Shown: positions 38,008-47,173, numbered from the stretch's first letter. The stretch is DNA of 64,000 nt from Pseudidiomarina indica (GCF_900104245.1 NZ_FMXN01000001.1:310001-374000), one strand, 5' to 3'. Notes: generated by a model from the letters alone, not told the origin. Translations and numbers: made by a program.

Positions 38008-38772
38008 TTACAGACGAACGCCTCCATCGATTTCAATCACACGGCCGCTGAAAAAGTCATTTTCGATGATATAACGGGCGCTGTGTGCAATTTCATCTGG
38101 CTGTCCCCAGCGCCGCAAGGGAACCATTCCCAACGCTCGCTCAACGGCTTCTGGTTTCATTTGTGCGGTCATGGGTGTTTCAATAAAGCCAGGTGCAATC
38201 GCCCCGCAACGGATGCCAAATCGCCCAAGCTCACGAGCCCAAGTGACCGTCATCGCCACCACGCCGGCTTTGGTTGCAGCATAGTTGGTTTGGCCAATAT
38301 TACCTGCACGAGCCACGCTAGAGATGTTAATAATCACCCCGCCTTGGTTGGCCTTTGCCATATGTGCTGCTGCTTCACGGCCACACAGAAAACTGCCGGT
38401 TAGATTTACATCCAACACCGACTGGAATTGTTCCAGCGGCATTTTATGAGTGATTTCGCCATCTTTGCATTTAATCAGCATGCCATCACGGAGAATGCCA
38501 GCATTGTTGATGAGCACCTGGATACTGCCAAAATCCTCAATAATACGATTAAATACTGCTTCAACAGCGGCTTCGTCGGTCACGTCCACCACATAACCTT
38601 TGACCTGCTTGGCACCTTTGCTCAAGCAAATTTGCTCCGCTTCACGCAGGGTATCAGCATTCATATCAATCAACGCCAATTGGGCACCGTCAGCAGCAAA
38701 ATGCTCTGCCATTGAACGCCCTAACCCTTGCGCTCCACCTGTAATTACAATGGTACTAGCCGAAATTTTCAT
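38008..38772 (-). CDS. SDR oxidoreductase, HSD10-like (candidate 3-hydroxy-2-methylbutyryl-CoA dehydrogenase)
   Basis: A 254-residue classical short-chain dehydrogenase. NAD-binding TGGAQGLG near 11-18, NNAG in VLINNAGIL, catalytic Ser in INISSVARAGN, and Tyr and Lys in TNYAATKAG are all present. The C-terminal IIENDFFSGRVIEIDGGVRL and the central LEQFQSVLDVNLTGSF resemble type 10 hydroxyacyl-CoA dehydrogenases more than FabG. Within a valine/isoleucine cluster (11 bases after mmsB) it could oxidise 3-hydroxy-2-methylbutyryl-CoA in isoleucine breakdown. The fold is certain and the substrate is inferred. Confidence 0.83.
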   Translation of the reverse strand: MKISASTIVITGGAQGLGRSMAEHFAADGAQLALIDMNADTLREAEQICLSKGAKQVKGYVVDVTDEAAVEAVFNRIIEDFGSIQVLINNAGILRDGMLIKCKDGEITHKMPLEQFQSVLDVNLTGSFLCGREAAAHMAKANQGGVIINISSVARAGNIGQTNYAATKAGVVAMTVTWARELGRFGIRCGAIAPGFIETPMTAQMKPEAVERALGMVPLRRWGQPDEIAHSARYIIENDFFSGRVIEIDGGVRL

Positions 38773-38783
38773 ACTGAGTTCCG

Positions 38784-39677
38784 TTATTTTTGTTTCGCTT
38801 CAAGTAACTTGAAAATGCTGGAGAAGTCTTTCCGCCCGTGGCCTAATGCAGACCAACTGCGATATAAGTTGTGGGTGAGTGCCCCCATTGGAGTCATTGC
38901 CCCACTGGCTAATGCAGCTTGCTGAGCCAACCCGAGATCCTTACTCATTAAATCGACCAAAAAGCCGCCTTCATAATCGCGACTGGCAGGTGCTTTCTCC
39001 ATGACCCCTGGGCAGGGATTATAAACATCTAGCGTCCAATTACTACCTGAGCTTTTAGCCATGATCTCCGACAGCACCGTGGCGTCCAACCCATGCGCGA
39101 TGCCAAGCTGCAATGCTTCCGAGGTTCCGACCATCAATACTGACAACAGCATGTTGTTACAGATTTTGGCAATTTGTCCGGCTCCAGCAGCCCCAGCATG
39201 GAAAATATTCTTCCCCATATGGGTTAAAACTTCATGCGCACGATTGACTGCACTGGCTTCACCGCCACAAATAAAGGTTAAGGTACCCGCTTGAGCACCG
39301 CCCACGCCTCCTGAAACCGGCGCGTCAATAAATGCGACCCCACGCGCAGCAAATGCTTCATGAACAGCTTGTGCCGTAGCCGCACTAACGGTACTGCAAT
39401 CAATCACTAAGGCTGTTGCAGCCACCTGTTGAACCAGCCCTTGCTCACCCAGATAAACGGTTTGAACATGGTGGTCAGCAGGGAGCATCGTAATGACAAA
39501 ATCTGCATCCTGAGCTGCCGCGCCTGCTGACGCCGCCACATCACACCCCGCCGCCACGGCAGCCTCAAGTGCTGCCGGCAACAAGTCAAATACGCGAACC
39601 TGATGTCCGCCTTTAACTAGGTTGGCCGCCATGGGGCCACCCATATTACCTAATCCAATAAATCCTACTTGTGCCAT
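38784..39677 (-). CDS. mmsB: 3-hydroxyisobutyrate dehydrogenase
   Basis: Oxidises 3-hydroxyisobutyrate to methylmalonate semialdehyde with NAD in valine degradation. The 297 residues have the N-terminal GFIGLGNMGGPMAANLVKGG (5-24), substrate-binding FIDAPVSGGVGGAQAGTL near 115-132, the catalytic Lys in GAGQIAKICNNM, and the family-specific GSNWTLDVYNPCPGV region. Lies between the HIB-CoA hydrolase and the SDR, in the order of the pathway. Tartronate semialdehyde reductase is the main alternative but the neighbourhood argues against it. Confidence 0.94.
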   Translation of the reverse strand: MAQVGFIGLGNMGGPMAANLVKGGHQVRVFDLLPAALEAAVAAGCDVAASAGAAAQDADFVITMLPADHHVQTVYLGEQGLVQQVAATALVIDCSTVSAATAQAVHEAFAARGVAFIDAPVSGGVGGAQAGTLTFICGGEASAVNRAHEVLTHMGKNIFHAGAAGAGQIAKICNNMLLSVLMVGTSEALQLGIAHGLDATVLSEIMAKSSGSNWTLDVYNPCPGVMEKAPASRDYEGGFLVDLMSKDLGLAQQAALASGAMTPMGALTHNLYRSWSALGHGRKDFSSIFKLLEAKQK

Positions 39678-39706
39678 GATTCACTCCGGCAATGTGTTAT
39701 TGTTGG

Positions 39707-40831
39707 TTATTGGCCTAAGTGTGCCAGCGGATGCTCCGCAGCGTCCCAAGGCGAGGTGAAAAATTCATCGATGGTTTCTGCCTCAACATCGGCCACTGAG
39801 GCATGTTGCCAGTTAGGTTGCTTGTCTTTATCGATTAACAACGCCCGGACGCCTTCGGCAAAATCACCCTTCACCGCACAATTAACCGATAAGGTGAGTT
39901 CTAACCGGAAGCAATCAGCCAAGCTTAAATCAGCGCCATGTTGCAACTGATTCCAGACAATATGAGCAGTCATCGGGCAGCCCCCGGCAAGATTGTTACG
40001 CGCCCGCGTCACCCATGGATCGTCCGTGTTATCTGCTAGAATTTGCTGTACCACGCTCACCACATCCGGCCCTGACGTTAGTTTTTTCAGTAAGGGTAAC
40101 TGTGCTTCCACCTGACTGGCTGGACGCAATGCGCCATCCCGCGCACTGAATTGATTCAGTAAGTCGGTCACTTTTTCATGGTTTAACGCAGCAGTATCGC
40201 CCCATTGAATGGCCTGCAAACCATTTATCACGTCGGCTTTGCTGGTGCTTGCTACAAAGTGATCTGCCAAATTCAAGAACAGCGCGTCCGTTGCATTCAT
40301 ATGCGCCCCAGTCAGTCCTAAAAACAACCCACACCCTGCTGGCATTTGATTGAGAAAGTGCGTGGCCCCTACATCGGGATACAAGCCAATGGTAATTTCA
40401 GGCATAGCCAATAAGGAACGTTCGGTCACAATCCGATGACTCGCGCCGTTCATCAACCCCATTCCCCCACCCATCACAATGCCATGGCCCCAAACAATGA
40501 ACGGCTTGGGAAAGGTGTGGATGGCATAATCGAGGCGATATTCTTGACTAAAAAAGTCCGCCACTTCCTCGACTAAAACACCCGGTTGAGATTTCATCGC
40601 GTGATACATGGAAACAATATCGCCGCCGGCACAAAAGGCTTTTTCGCCCGCCCCCTGCAACACCACACAAGCGATATCATCAGCTGCGGCCCATTGTTCA
40701 AGTTTTGGTAAAAAACCTTGAATCATCGGTAAGCTTAACGCATTCAGTGACTTTTCTGAGTTTAGTGTCACCACACCAATGCGTTTGCCGTGATTGGCTT
40801 CGAGCTCATCGAACAAAATAACGGAATCCAT
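39707..40831 (-). CDS. 3-hydroxyisobutyryl-CoA hydrolase (HIBCH-like)
   Basis: Releases free 3-hydroxyisobutyrate from its CoA ester in valine degradation. The 374 residues show a crotonase fold with the HIBCH signature: EKAFCAGGDIVSMYH, GIVMGGGMGLMNGASHRIVT, and PEITIGLYPDVGATHFLN with the catalytic Glu and Asp, plus the long C-terminal half (about 220-374) absent from simple enoyl-CoA hydratases. The ATG at 40831 has AAGGAG nine bases upstream. Extension to 40861 is rejected. Located 32 bases after the acyl-CoA dehydrogenase and 29 bases before mmsB. Confidence 0.92.
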   Translation of the reverse strand: MDSVILFDELEANHGKRIGVVTLNSEKSLNALSLPMIQGFLPKLEQWAAADDIACVVLQGAGEKAFCAGGDIVSMYHAMKSQPGVLVEEVADFFSQEYRLDYAIHTFPKPFIVWGHGIVMGGGMGLMNGASHRIVTERSLLAMPEITIGLYPDVGATHFLNQMPAGCGLFLGLTGAHMNATDALFLNLADHFVASTSKADVINGLQAIQWGDTAALNHEKVTDLLNQFSARDGALRPASQVEAQLPLLKKLTSGPDVVSVVQQILADNTDDPWVTRARNNLAGGCPMTAHIVWNQLQHGADLSLADCFRLELTLSVNCAVKGDFAEGVRALLIDKDKQPNWQHASVADVEAETIDEFFTSPWDAAEHPLAHLGQ

Positions 40832-40863
40832 TATCTTCTCCTTCAATGACAACAAAGCCACCC

Positions 40864-42021
40864 TTAAAGGATGGCTCGGTCCATATCTGCTAACAATCGG
40901 CGAGCAATAATCACTCGCATAATTTCGTTGGTGCCTTCCAAGATTTGGTGCACCCGCACATCGCGGACATGTCGCTCTAATGGGTATTCTTTGATATACC
41001 CGTAGCCACCGTGAATCTGTAGCGCTTCGTTACACACCTGAAAGCCCACGTCTGTTGCAAAGCGTTTTGCCATCGCGCAATAGGTGGTTTTATCAGGATC
41101 ATTGGTATCCACCTTAAACGCCGCCAACCGGACCATTTGCCGTGCTGCGACAAGTTCCGTCGCCATATCCGCGAGTTTAAACTGCAACGCTTGAAACTGC
41201 GCTAAGGCTTGGCCAAATTGACTGCGCTCATGCATGTATTGACGGGCTGTTTCTAAGGCTGCTTGCGCGGTGCCTACCGAGCACACGGCAATATTAATGC
41301 GCCCGCCATCCAGCCCCATCATGGCAAACTTAAAGCCTTCGCCTTCTTGGCCCAAAATATGGTTGGCAGGAATGCGCACATCTTCAAAGGTCACCAGACG
41401 TGTGGGTTGCGCGTTCCAACCCATTTTCGCTTCTTTTTTGCCATAACTGATTCCAGGCGCATCGGCAGGCACAATAAATGCTGAAATGCCGCGTGGGCCT
41501 GCTTCTCCCGTGCGTGCCATCACGACCAGCACATCGGTACTGCCGGCACCAGAGATAAACATTTTGGAGCCATTCAAGACATAGTCATCTCCGTCACGCT
41601 TAGCAGTGGTTCGTAAACTTGCCGCATCGGAACCTGCACCGGGTTCAGTCAAGCAATAAGACCCCAGTTTTTCACCGGTCACGAGCTCCGGCACCCACTG
41701 CTCAATCAATTCAGCTTGGGCGAAGGAGCCGATCATCCAGGTCACCATGTTATGAATGGTCATCATCGCAGTCGTTGCGGTACATCCCATGGCTAATTGC
41801 TCAAAAATAAGCGCAGCATCAAGGCGGCTCATACCAAACCCACCTGCAGCCTCTGGGGTATACATTCCCATAAAGCCCATTTCACCTGCTTTCCGGAATA
41901 CTTCGATCGGAAAATGTGCTGTTTCATCCCATTCGGCAGCGAACGGCTTCAATTCTTTTTCAGCAAACGCACGTGCCGTATCGACAAAGGCCAACTGGTC
42001 GTCAGTTAAATTAAAGTCCAT
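40864..42021 (-). CDS. Acyl-CoA dehydrogenase, isobutyryl-CoA type (ACAD8-like)
   Basis: An FAD enzyme that oxidises isobutyryl-CoA to methacrylyl-CoA and passes electrons to ETF. The 385 residues have the signature YCLTEPGAGSDAASLRT near 130-146, FISGAGSTDVLVVMART, LQIHGGYGYIKEYPLERHVR near 340-359 and the catalytic Glu in ILEGTNEIMR. Position between mmsA and HIBCH supports the branched-chain substrate. 2-methylbutyryl-CoA may also be used. The ATG at 42021 is chosen (AGGA eight bases upstream); the preceding GTG is an alternative one codon longer. Confidence 0.9.
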   Translation of the reverse strand: MDFNLTDDQLAFVDTARAFAEKELKPFAAEWDETAHFPIEVFRKAGEMGFMGMYTPEAAGGFGMSRLDAALIFEQLAMGCTATTAMMTIHNMVTWMIGSFAQAELIEQWVPELVTGEKLGSYCLTEPGAGSDAASLRTTAKRDGDDYVLNGSKMFISGAGSTDVLVVMARTGEAGPRGISAFIVPADAPGISYGKKEAKMGWNAQPTRLVTFEDVRIPANHILGQEGEGFKFAMMGLDGGRINIAVCSVGTAQAALETARQYMHERSQFGQALAQFQALQFKLADMATELVAARQMVRLAAFKVDTNDPDKTTYCAMAKRFATDVGFQVCNEALQIHGGYGYIKEYPLERHVRDVRVHQILEGTNEIMRVIIARRLLADMDRAIL

Positions 42022-42033
42022 CACTACATCCTT

Positions 42034-43533
42034 TTACTTCAAATGAATGGTCATGTTTGGGCCACTTACGTCGGCAATATCACTTTCGTACCAACGTGCG
42101 GTGATGGTTTTCGTTTCGCTATAGAAGCGGACCGCTTGCTTGCCATAAGCATGTAAATCACCAAAGAACGAACCTTTCCAACCGGTGAATGAGAAGAACG
42201 GCAATGGCACCGGAATGGGAATATTAATCCCCACTTGACCCACTTCGACTTCGTGCTGATATTTCCGTGCGGCAGCACCACTGGCGGTGAAAATCGACGT
42301 CCCATTCCCGTACGGGTTTGCATTCACAACCGCTAAGGCATGATCCAGGCTATCGACTTCCATCGCACACAATACCGGACCAAAAATTTCGTTCTTGTAA
42401 ATTTCCATGTCGGTGGTCACGCCACTAAACATGGTTGGTCCCACCCAGTTGCCATTGGGGTAGCCTTCCACTTCACAGTTGCGGCCATCAACCAGAAGCT
42501 CAGCGCCTTCCGTAACACCTTGTGAAATGAAGTTTTCCACCCGCTGTTTTGCTTGCGGGCTAATTAACGGACCGTAGGCTGCATTGGTATCGTTCCATGC
42601 ACCCGGCTTCACTTTCGCGAGTTCGGCGGCAACTTCTGGAATCCACTCACGTGCAGAGCCAACAAACAAGGCCACCGAAATAGCCATACAGCGTTGGCCA
42701 GCTGCCCCAACGGAAGCCCCCACTAAATTACTAATCACTTGGGATTTATTAGCGTCAGGCATGATCACACAGTGGTTTTTCGCCCCAGCAAACGCTTGCA
42801 CACGTTTCATGTTTTCAGTACCGCGGCGATAAATGTACTGCCCGACCGGCACGGAACCGACAAACGAAATGGCTTTAATAGCGGGCTCATCCAACAGGAA
42901 ATCCACCTGTTCTTTGCCACCATGAATGACTTGCAGAACCCCTTTAGGAGCGCCAGCTTGCTCAAATAACTCAACCAATTTTGTGGGGGTGAGCGGATCT
43001 TGTTCCGACGGCTTCAAAATGAAGGTGTTACCACAGGCAATGGCGAGGGGAAACATCCACAGCGGAATCATGGCTGGGAAGTTAAACGGGGTAATGCCCG
43101 CACACACCCCAAGCGGTTGGGTGTAGCTATAGCTATCAATGCCACGAGCCACGTTTTCAACAGTTTCGCCCATCAGCAACGAAGGAATATTCGCAGCATG
43201 TTCCACCACTTCAATTCCACGCCACACATCGCCTTTGGCATCATCAAAGGTTTTGCCGGTTTCACTCGCTAAAATTGTCGCAATTTCGTCATGATGCTCT
43301 TTCAGCAACGCTTGATAACGCATCATTACGCGCGCCCGCTCAGAAACTGGCACTTCTTTCCAAGTTAAAAAGGCTTTTTTGGCGCTTGCAACCGCCCGCT
43401 GCATTTCATCCAGCGTCGCGACCGGCGCTTGGGCGATCACTTCTTGAGTGGCTGGATTGGTGACATCGATCCATTGGTCGGTGGTGGACTGAATAAATTC
43501 ACCATCAATAAAAAGTGGGACCTTCTTGCTCAT
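42034..43533 (-). CDS. mmsA: Methylmalonate-semialdehyde dehydrogenase (CoA-acylating)
   Basis: Converts methylmalonate semialdehyde to propionyl-CoA, the last step of valine degradation. The 499 residues have the aldehyde-dehydrogenase fold with [17 protein letters not shown] near 146-162, [18 protein letters not shown] near 250-267 and the catalytic Cys near 282 in [13 protein letters not shown]. The usual catalytic Glu is replaced, as in CoA-dependent members. First gene of the minus-strand unit. Divergent from an AraC-type regulator, like the mmsR-mmsAB arrangement of Pseudomonas. Confidence 0.96.
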   Translation of the reverse strand: MSKKVPLFIDGEFIQSTTDQWIDVTNPATQEVIAQAPVATLDEMQRAVASAKKAFLTWKEVPVSERARVMMRYQALLKEHHDEIATILASETGKTFDDAKGDVWRGIEVVEHAANIPSLLMGETVENVARGIDSYSYTQPLGVCAGITPFNFPAMIPLWMFPLAIACGNTFILKPSEQDPLTPTKLVELFEQAGAPKGVLQVIHGGKEQVDFLLDEPAIKAISFVGSVPVGQYIYRRGTENMKRVQAFAGAKNHCVIMPDANKSQVISNLVGASVGAAGQRCMAISVALFVGSAREWIPEVAAELAKVKPGAWNDTNAAYGPLISPQAKQRVENFISQGVTEGAELLVDGRNCEVEGYPNGNWVGPTMFSGVTTDMEIYKNEIFGPVLCAMEVDSLDHALAVVNANPYGNGTSIFTASGAAARKYQHEVEVGQVGINIPIPVPLPFFSFTGWKGSFFGDLHAYGKQAVRFYSETKTITARWYESDIADVSGPNMTIHLK

Positions 43534-43600
43534 CTGAATAACCTCGTTGTTGTATTCATCGATTGGTTTGTACTTTTATTCTCGCTGTTTTGCGGATGCT

Positions 43601-43628
43601 TTAACATTGACGAACTTGCCACTATAAT
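43601..43628 (+). promoter_or_regulatory. Promoter for the AraC-type regulator
   Basis: TTAACA (43601-43606), a 16-base spacer and a perfect TATAAT (43623-43628), about 28 bases before the regulator's ATG. This is the best sigma-70 match found in the window. It lies in the 122-base divergent gap with mmsA, so autoregulation or mutual control is possible. Confidence 0.7.
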
Positions 43629-43655
43629 GGACAAAATTGCGATTTGGAGCCCATT

Positions 43656-44561
43656 ATGAGCCAACCTTCGTCGTGGCCACTTCCTAGTGGCAGTTCACGG
43701 GTCGTCTTACCCTTAAAACTCACCCAACAACTGGCCCAACACCCTCTTACGAAACACTTATACCCGCGGGCTTATGGGCACTATGTTGATGCCTTAGGAC
43801 ACCAAGTTGAACGGCAATCCCATACGGATTACTTGCTCATTTTTTGCTATCGAGGCCGCGGATGGTTTCGCACCGCAACCACGCAAGGCTCGCTCGAAGC
43901 AGGGCAATTATTGCTTTTGCCCGCAGGACAAGCGCATGCTTACTCGGCCGATCTTCAACAGCCTTGGAGCATCTACTGGGCTCACTTTCAAGGCCAAGCA
44001 GCCAGTACCTGCATGAGCTTTCTTGGCCTCACCGAAACCCAGCCGGTGTTAACCCTCTCCCAATGGCGGACGTTAATTCCGGTCGTCACGCATTTACTGA
44101 ACTTACAAACCCAGCGCCATCAATTCACTGCGGCGGTGGTAGCAGCCAGTCTGCTACAGCAAATTATTGCCGAGCTCCCGCGTTTAACAGTCACGGTGAA
44201 AGAGCCACAAGGGTTTGAACTCGCCGCACTGGAGCGCTTCATGTACGATAATTATCATCGCGATTTAAGCCTAGCTGACTTCGCAGAATTTGCTGGGCTC
44301 TCGCGGTTTCATTTTAGTAAAAAGTTCAAACAACTCACCGGCACCAGTCCGATGCGGTATTTCAATCAAATTCGCGTTAAAATCGCTTGTCAGCTACTGG
44401 ATTCATCCACGGACTCAATTCGGCATATCGGCCAGCAACTGGGTTTTGACGATCCCTATTACTTTTCACGTTTATTTAAGAAAACCATGGGAATGTCCCC
44501 ACAACACTACCGCGATAGCGCCAGCTTACGAGCCGTACAGCAGCTTCCTAAAGGAGTTTAA
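43656..44561 (+). CDS. AraC-family regulator, MmsR-like
   Basis: A 301-residue regulator with an N-terminal cupin sensor domain (about 20-150, containing LLLPAGQAHAYSADLQQPWS) and a C-terminal double helix-turn-helix DNA-binding domain (about 195-290: SLADFAEFAGLSRFHFSKKF and IRHIGQQLGFDDPYYFSRLF). In Pseudomonas, MmsR of the same family activates the divergent mmsAB operon, and the matching layout here suggests it controls valine degradation. The ATG at 43656 is preferred (GGAG upstream) to a TTG at 43644. The effector is unknown. Confidence 0.86.
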   Translation: MSQPSSWPLPSGSSRVVLPLKLTQQLAQHPLTKHLYPRAYGHYVDALGHQVERQSHTDYLLIFCYRGRGWFRTATTQGSLEAGQLLLLPAGQAHAYSADLQQPWSIYWAHFQGQAASTCMSFLGLTETQPVLTLSQWRTLIPVVTHLLNLQTQRHQFTAAVVAASLLQQIIAELPRLTVTVKEPQGFELAALERFMYDNYHRDLSLADFAEFAGLSRFHFSKKFKQLTGTSPMRYFNQIRVKIACQLLDSSTDSIRHIGQQLGFDDPYYFSRLFKKTMGMSPQHYRDSASLRAVQQLPKGV

Positions 44562-44563
44562 CC

Positions 44564-45412
44564 ATGTGGATTTTATGGGCCGTTACAGCCTTGTGGGCCG
44601 CCAGTTTCTCACTTATCGGTGAGTTTCTCAGTGGCTATGTCGATGGCTACATTGCCGTGTTTATCCGTATGGTACTTGCCATGCTGCTATTCTTACCCTG
44701 CTGGCGCCCCGCTCGTCTTTCGATTCGACAACATGGCTTGCTGGGTGCCATCGGTGCCTTACAAATTGGGGTAATGTACTTATTTCTCTACCACGCATTC
44801 CTTTATTTGACAGTGCCGGAAGTCTTACTCTTTACCATTTTCACTCCGTTTTATATTACGCTGCTGGATGACTGGCTTTTTCAGCGACGGCGTCTGCCTT
44901 GGCAATGGTGGCTGGCGACCATCATTGCTATATTCGGGGCCGCAGTGATTCGCTACGACGCCTTAAGTGATTCCTTTCTTACAGGATTCTTTCTGATCCA
45001 AGCGGCCAACCTATGTTTTGCCGCCGGCCAAGTGTTCTACAAACACATGGAACTCGGCAACCAACGCAATCAATTGCATCTGTTTGCGTCATTTTTCTTA
45101 GGCGCCACCCTAATTACGGGAATCGCCACCCTGTGTTTTGCCAACTTCCAACACGTCCCCAGCAACTCACTGCAATGGGGAATTTTACTCTGGCTCGGGC
45201 TCGGCGCTTCGGGCCTTGGTTACCTCGCTTGGAACCTGGGTGCCAAACAAGTGAATGTGGCCCAGTTGGCCACCATGAATAACATGCTGATTCCCGCCGG
45301 GCTCATTATCAACTATGTCTTCTGGGGCCAAGCAGTCGCTTGGGACCGCTTGGCCCTTGGTGGTAGTATTCTGCTGTTCTCCGTTTGGTTGGCCTCGCGC
45401 CGGGTGCGCTAA
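44564..45412 (+). CDS. EamA/DMT-family transporter
   Basis: A 282-residue inner-membrane protein with about ten hydrophobic helices arranged as two EamA repeats (about 1-135 and 145-282). Typical features are WAVTALWAASFSLIGEFLSG at the N-terminus, FTPFYITLLDDWLFQRR in the middle, and NLGAKQVNVAQLATMNN in the second repeat. Members export amino acids or other small metabolites. The substrate is unknown. It starts two bases after the AraC-type gene and is surely co-expressed with it. Its end overlaps the convergent thiolase gene by four bases. Confidence 0.88.
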   Translation: MWILWAVTALWAASFSLIGEFLSGYVDGYIAVFIRMVLAMLLFLPCWRPARLSIRQHGLLGAIGALQIGVMYLFLYHAFLYLTVPEVLLFTIFTPFYITLLDDWLFQRRRLPWQWWLATIIAIFGAAVIRYDALSDSFLTGFFLIQAANLCFAAGQVFYKHMELGNQRNQLHLFASFFLGATLITGIATLCFANFQHVPSNSLQWGILLWLGLGASGLGYLAWNLGAKQVNVAQLATMNNMLIPAGLIINYVFWGQAVAWDRLALGGSILLFSVWLASRRVR

Positions 45413-46587
45413 ACCAGCTCAACGGCAACAGCAACGGCTTCTCCGCCACCAATACACAACGAGGTAATGCCACGCTTCAGCTGACGCTGTTGCAACGCAT
45501 GAATCAAGGTCACCAGGAGTCGGGCACCACTTGCACCAATTGGATGCCCCAAAGCACACGCCCCGCCATGCACGTTGACGCGCTCATGGGGCAATTGCAT
45601 TTCTTGCATCGCTAACATGGTGACCATGGCAAAGGCTTCGTTGATTTCCCACAAGTCCACATCACTGGTTTGCCACTGTGCTTGTTGCAGTACTTTTTGC
45701 ATGGCCCCAATAGGTGCCACAGTAAACTCAGCAGGCGCTTGAGAATGGGTGGCATGTCCGACAATGCGCGCCAGCGGGGTAATTCCTTGGGCTTGCGCAT
45801 CACTTTCACGCATTAAGATCAACGCCGCCGCCCCATCAGAAATAGAACTTGAGTTCGCAGCGGTAATGGTGCCATTCGCGGCAAAAGCTGGTCGTAAGCT
45901 CGGAATTTTCTCCGGCATGGCTTTACCCGGCTGTTCATCTTCGCTGACCGTGACCTCCCCTTTACGGGTTGCATAGGTCACAGGAACAATCTCTTGCTGA
46001 AATAACCCGTCCCGAATAGCCGTTTGGGCACGAGTCAATGATGCCAGAGCAAACTCATCCATGGCTTCACGTGTTAACCCGTACGCATCGGCGGTGGTTT
46101 GGGCATAAGTGCCCATGGCTTTGCCTTCATAGGCATCTTCTAACCCATCGAGCATCATGTGGTCATAGATTTGATCATGTCCCATGCGGAAACCAGCCCG
46201 CGCTTTTTTCAACAAATACGGCGCATTGGTCATGCTTTCCATTCCGCCAGCGACCACCGCATAGCCTGACCCAGCGCGTAAGATATCCGTGGCTAACATC
46301 ACTGCTTTGAGACCGGAACCGCATACTTTATTAATGGTGGTTGCCCCAACCTGCTGGGGGAGTTCGGCGAACAATGCTGCTTGACGTGCGGGTGCTTGGC
46401 CCAAGCCTGCCGGTAACACGTTTCCCATAATGACTTCACTTAAATCCGTACCCGCAAGCCCACTTTGAGCAAGCGCAGCTTGAATCGCGACGGCACCTAA
46501 ACGAGGTGCGCTCACATCGGCTAACACGCCTTGGAACCCGCCCATTGGGGTACGTTTTGCAGCAACGATGACCACAGCATCTGACAT
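45409..46587 (-). CDS. Acetyl-CoA C-acetyltransferase (thiolase)
   Basis: Reversibly splits acetoacetyl-CoA into two acetyl-CoA. The 392 residues have the nucleophile Cys89 in NKVCGSGLKAVMLA, the His of NVHGGACALGHPIGASGAR and the second active-site Cys in SLCIGGGEAVAVAVE. Divergent from liuR with a candidate LiuR operator between, it could finish leucine breakdown by cleaving the acetoacetyl-CoA made by the synthetase in the opposite operon, and might cleave 2-methylacetoacetyl-CoA from isoleucine. The chemistry is firm and chain-length preference is inferred. Confidence 0.92.
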   Translation of the reverse strand: MSDAVVIVAAKRTPMGGFQGVLADVSAPRLGAVAIQAALAQSGLAGTDLSEVIMGNVLPAGLGQAPARQAALFAELPQQVGATTINKVCGSGLKAVMLATDILRAGSGYAVVAGGMESMTNAPYLLKKARAGFRMGHDQIYDHMMLDGLEDAYEGKAMGTYAQTTADAYGLTREAMDEFALASLTRAQTAIRDGLFQQEIVPVTYATRKGEVTVSEDEQPGKAMPEKIPSLRPAFAANGTITAANSSSISDGAAALILMRESDAQAQGITPLARIVGHATHSQAPAEFTVAPIGAMQKVLQQAQWQTSDVDLWEINEAFAMVTMLAMQEMQLPHERVNVHGGACALGHPIGASGARLLVTLIHALQQRQLKRGITSLCIGGGEAVAVAVELV

Positions 46588-46681
46588 AATAATTCCTCTT
46601 TGCTTATCGTTCTTCTTCTCGTTCTTACTCGTCGTTAACCCCTGTTTAATGCATCACAGCGGGGGTTTTAACGCGGTTACC

Positions 46682-46697
46682 TTTACGTTAACGTAAA
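46682..46697. promoter_or_regulatory. Candidate LiuR operator
   Basis: A 16-bp perfect palindrome, TTTACGTTAACGTAAA, in the divergent gap between the thiolase and liuR. On the minus strand TTTACG can act as a -35 with a TTAAAA -10 after a 20-base spacer, the long spacing typical of MerR-activated promoters. Being the only perfect palindrome of this size in the gap, next to a MerR gene, it is a likely LiuR site. It was not compared with published site matrices. Confidence 0.6.
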
Positions 46698-46741
46698 CTT
46701 GGTTTAAGCTTAGCGCCCTCAGCCATGACAAGCAAGTGAAA

Positions 46742-47173
46742 ATGACGACACAACCAACAACTTATAGCATCGGCGAACTGGCCCGTGAGTTTGACATTAC
46801 CACGCGCAGTATTCGCTTTTATGAAGACCAAGGGCTCTTGGCGCCTCAGCGCCAAGGGCAAACTCGTCTTTACACCAATAAAGACCGCGTACGACTGAAG
46901 CTGATTTTACGCGGCAAACGACTGGGCTTTTCGCTCGCCGAAACGAAAAACTTGTTCGACCTGTACGACATGGAAAACAGCAGCGAGCGCCAGTTACGTA
47001 CCGTTTTAGCCTTGATTGACGATAAGAAACTGTCGCTCAAGCAACAACTGGAAGACATTAAGGTATTGCTCGTTGAACTCAATAACCTCGAAGAGCGATG
47101 CCGTGACGAATTAGCTGAAATTGAAGCCAGCCAGGCGGCAAATCAGTCCTTGCCAAATCAGGAGTCTCTATGA
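46742..47173 (+). CDS. liuR: MerR-family regulator of leucine degradation, LiuR
   Basis: A 143-residue MerR-type protein: winged helix-turn-helix with [20 protein letters not shown] near 8-27 and the wing motif [20 protein letters not shown], a long dimerisation coiled coil (about 80-125), and a short tail without the Cys metal-binding set, so it is not a metal sensor. Known gammaproteobacterial LiuR represses the liu genes and responds to pathway CoA esters. The stop overlaps liuA by four bases. The ATG at 46742 is used; a GTG two codons upstream is possible. Confidence 0.9.
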   Translation: MTTQPTTYSIGELAREFDITTRSIRFYEDQGLLAPQRQGQTRLYTNKDRVRLKLILRGKRLGFSLAETKNLFDLYDMENSSERQLRTVLALIDDKKLSLKQQLEDIKVLLVELNNLEERCRDELAEIEASQAANQSLPNQESL

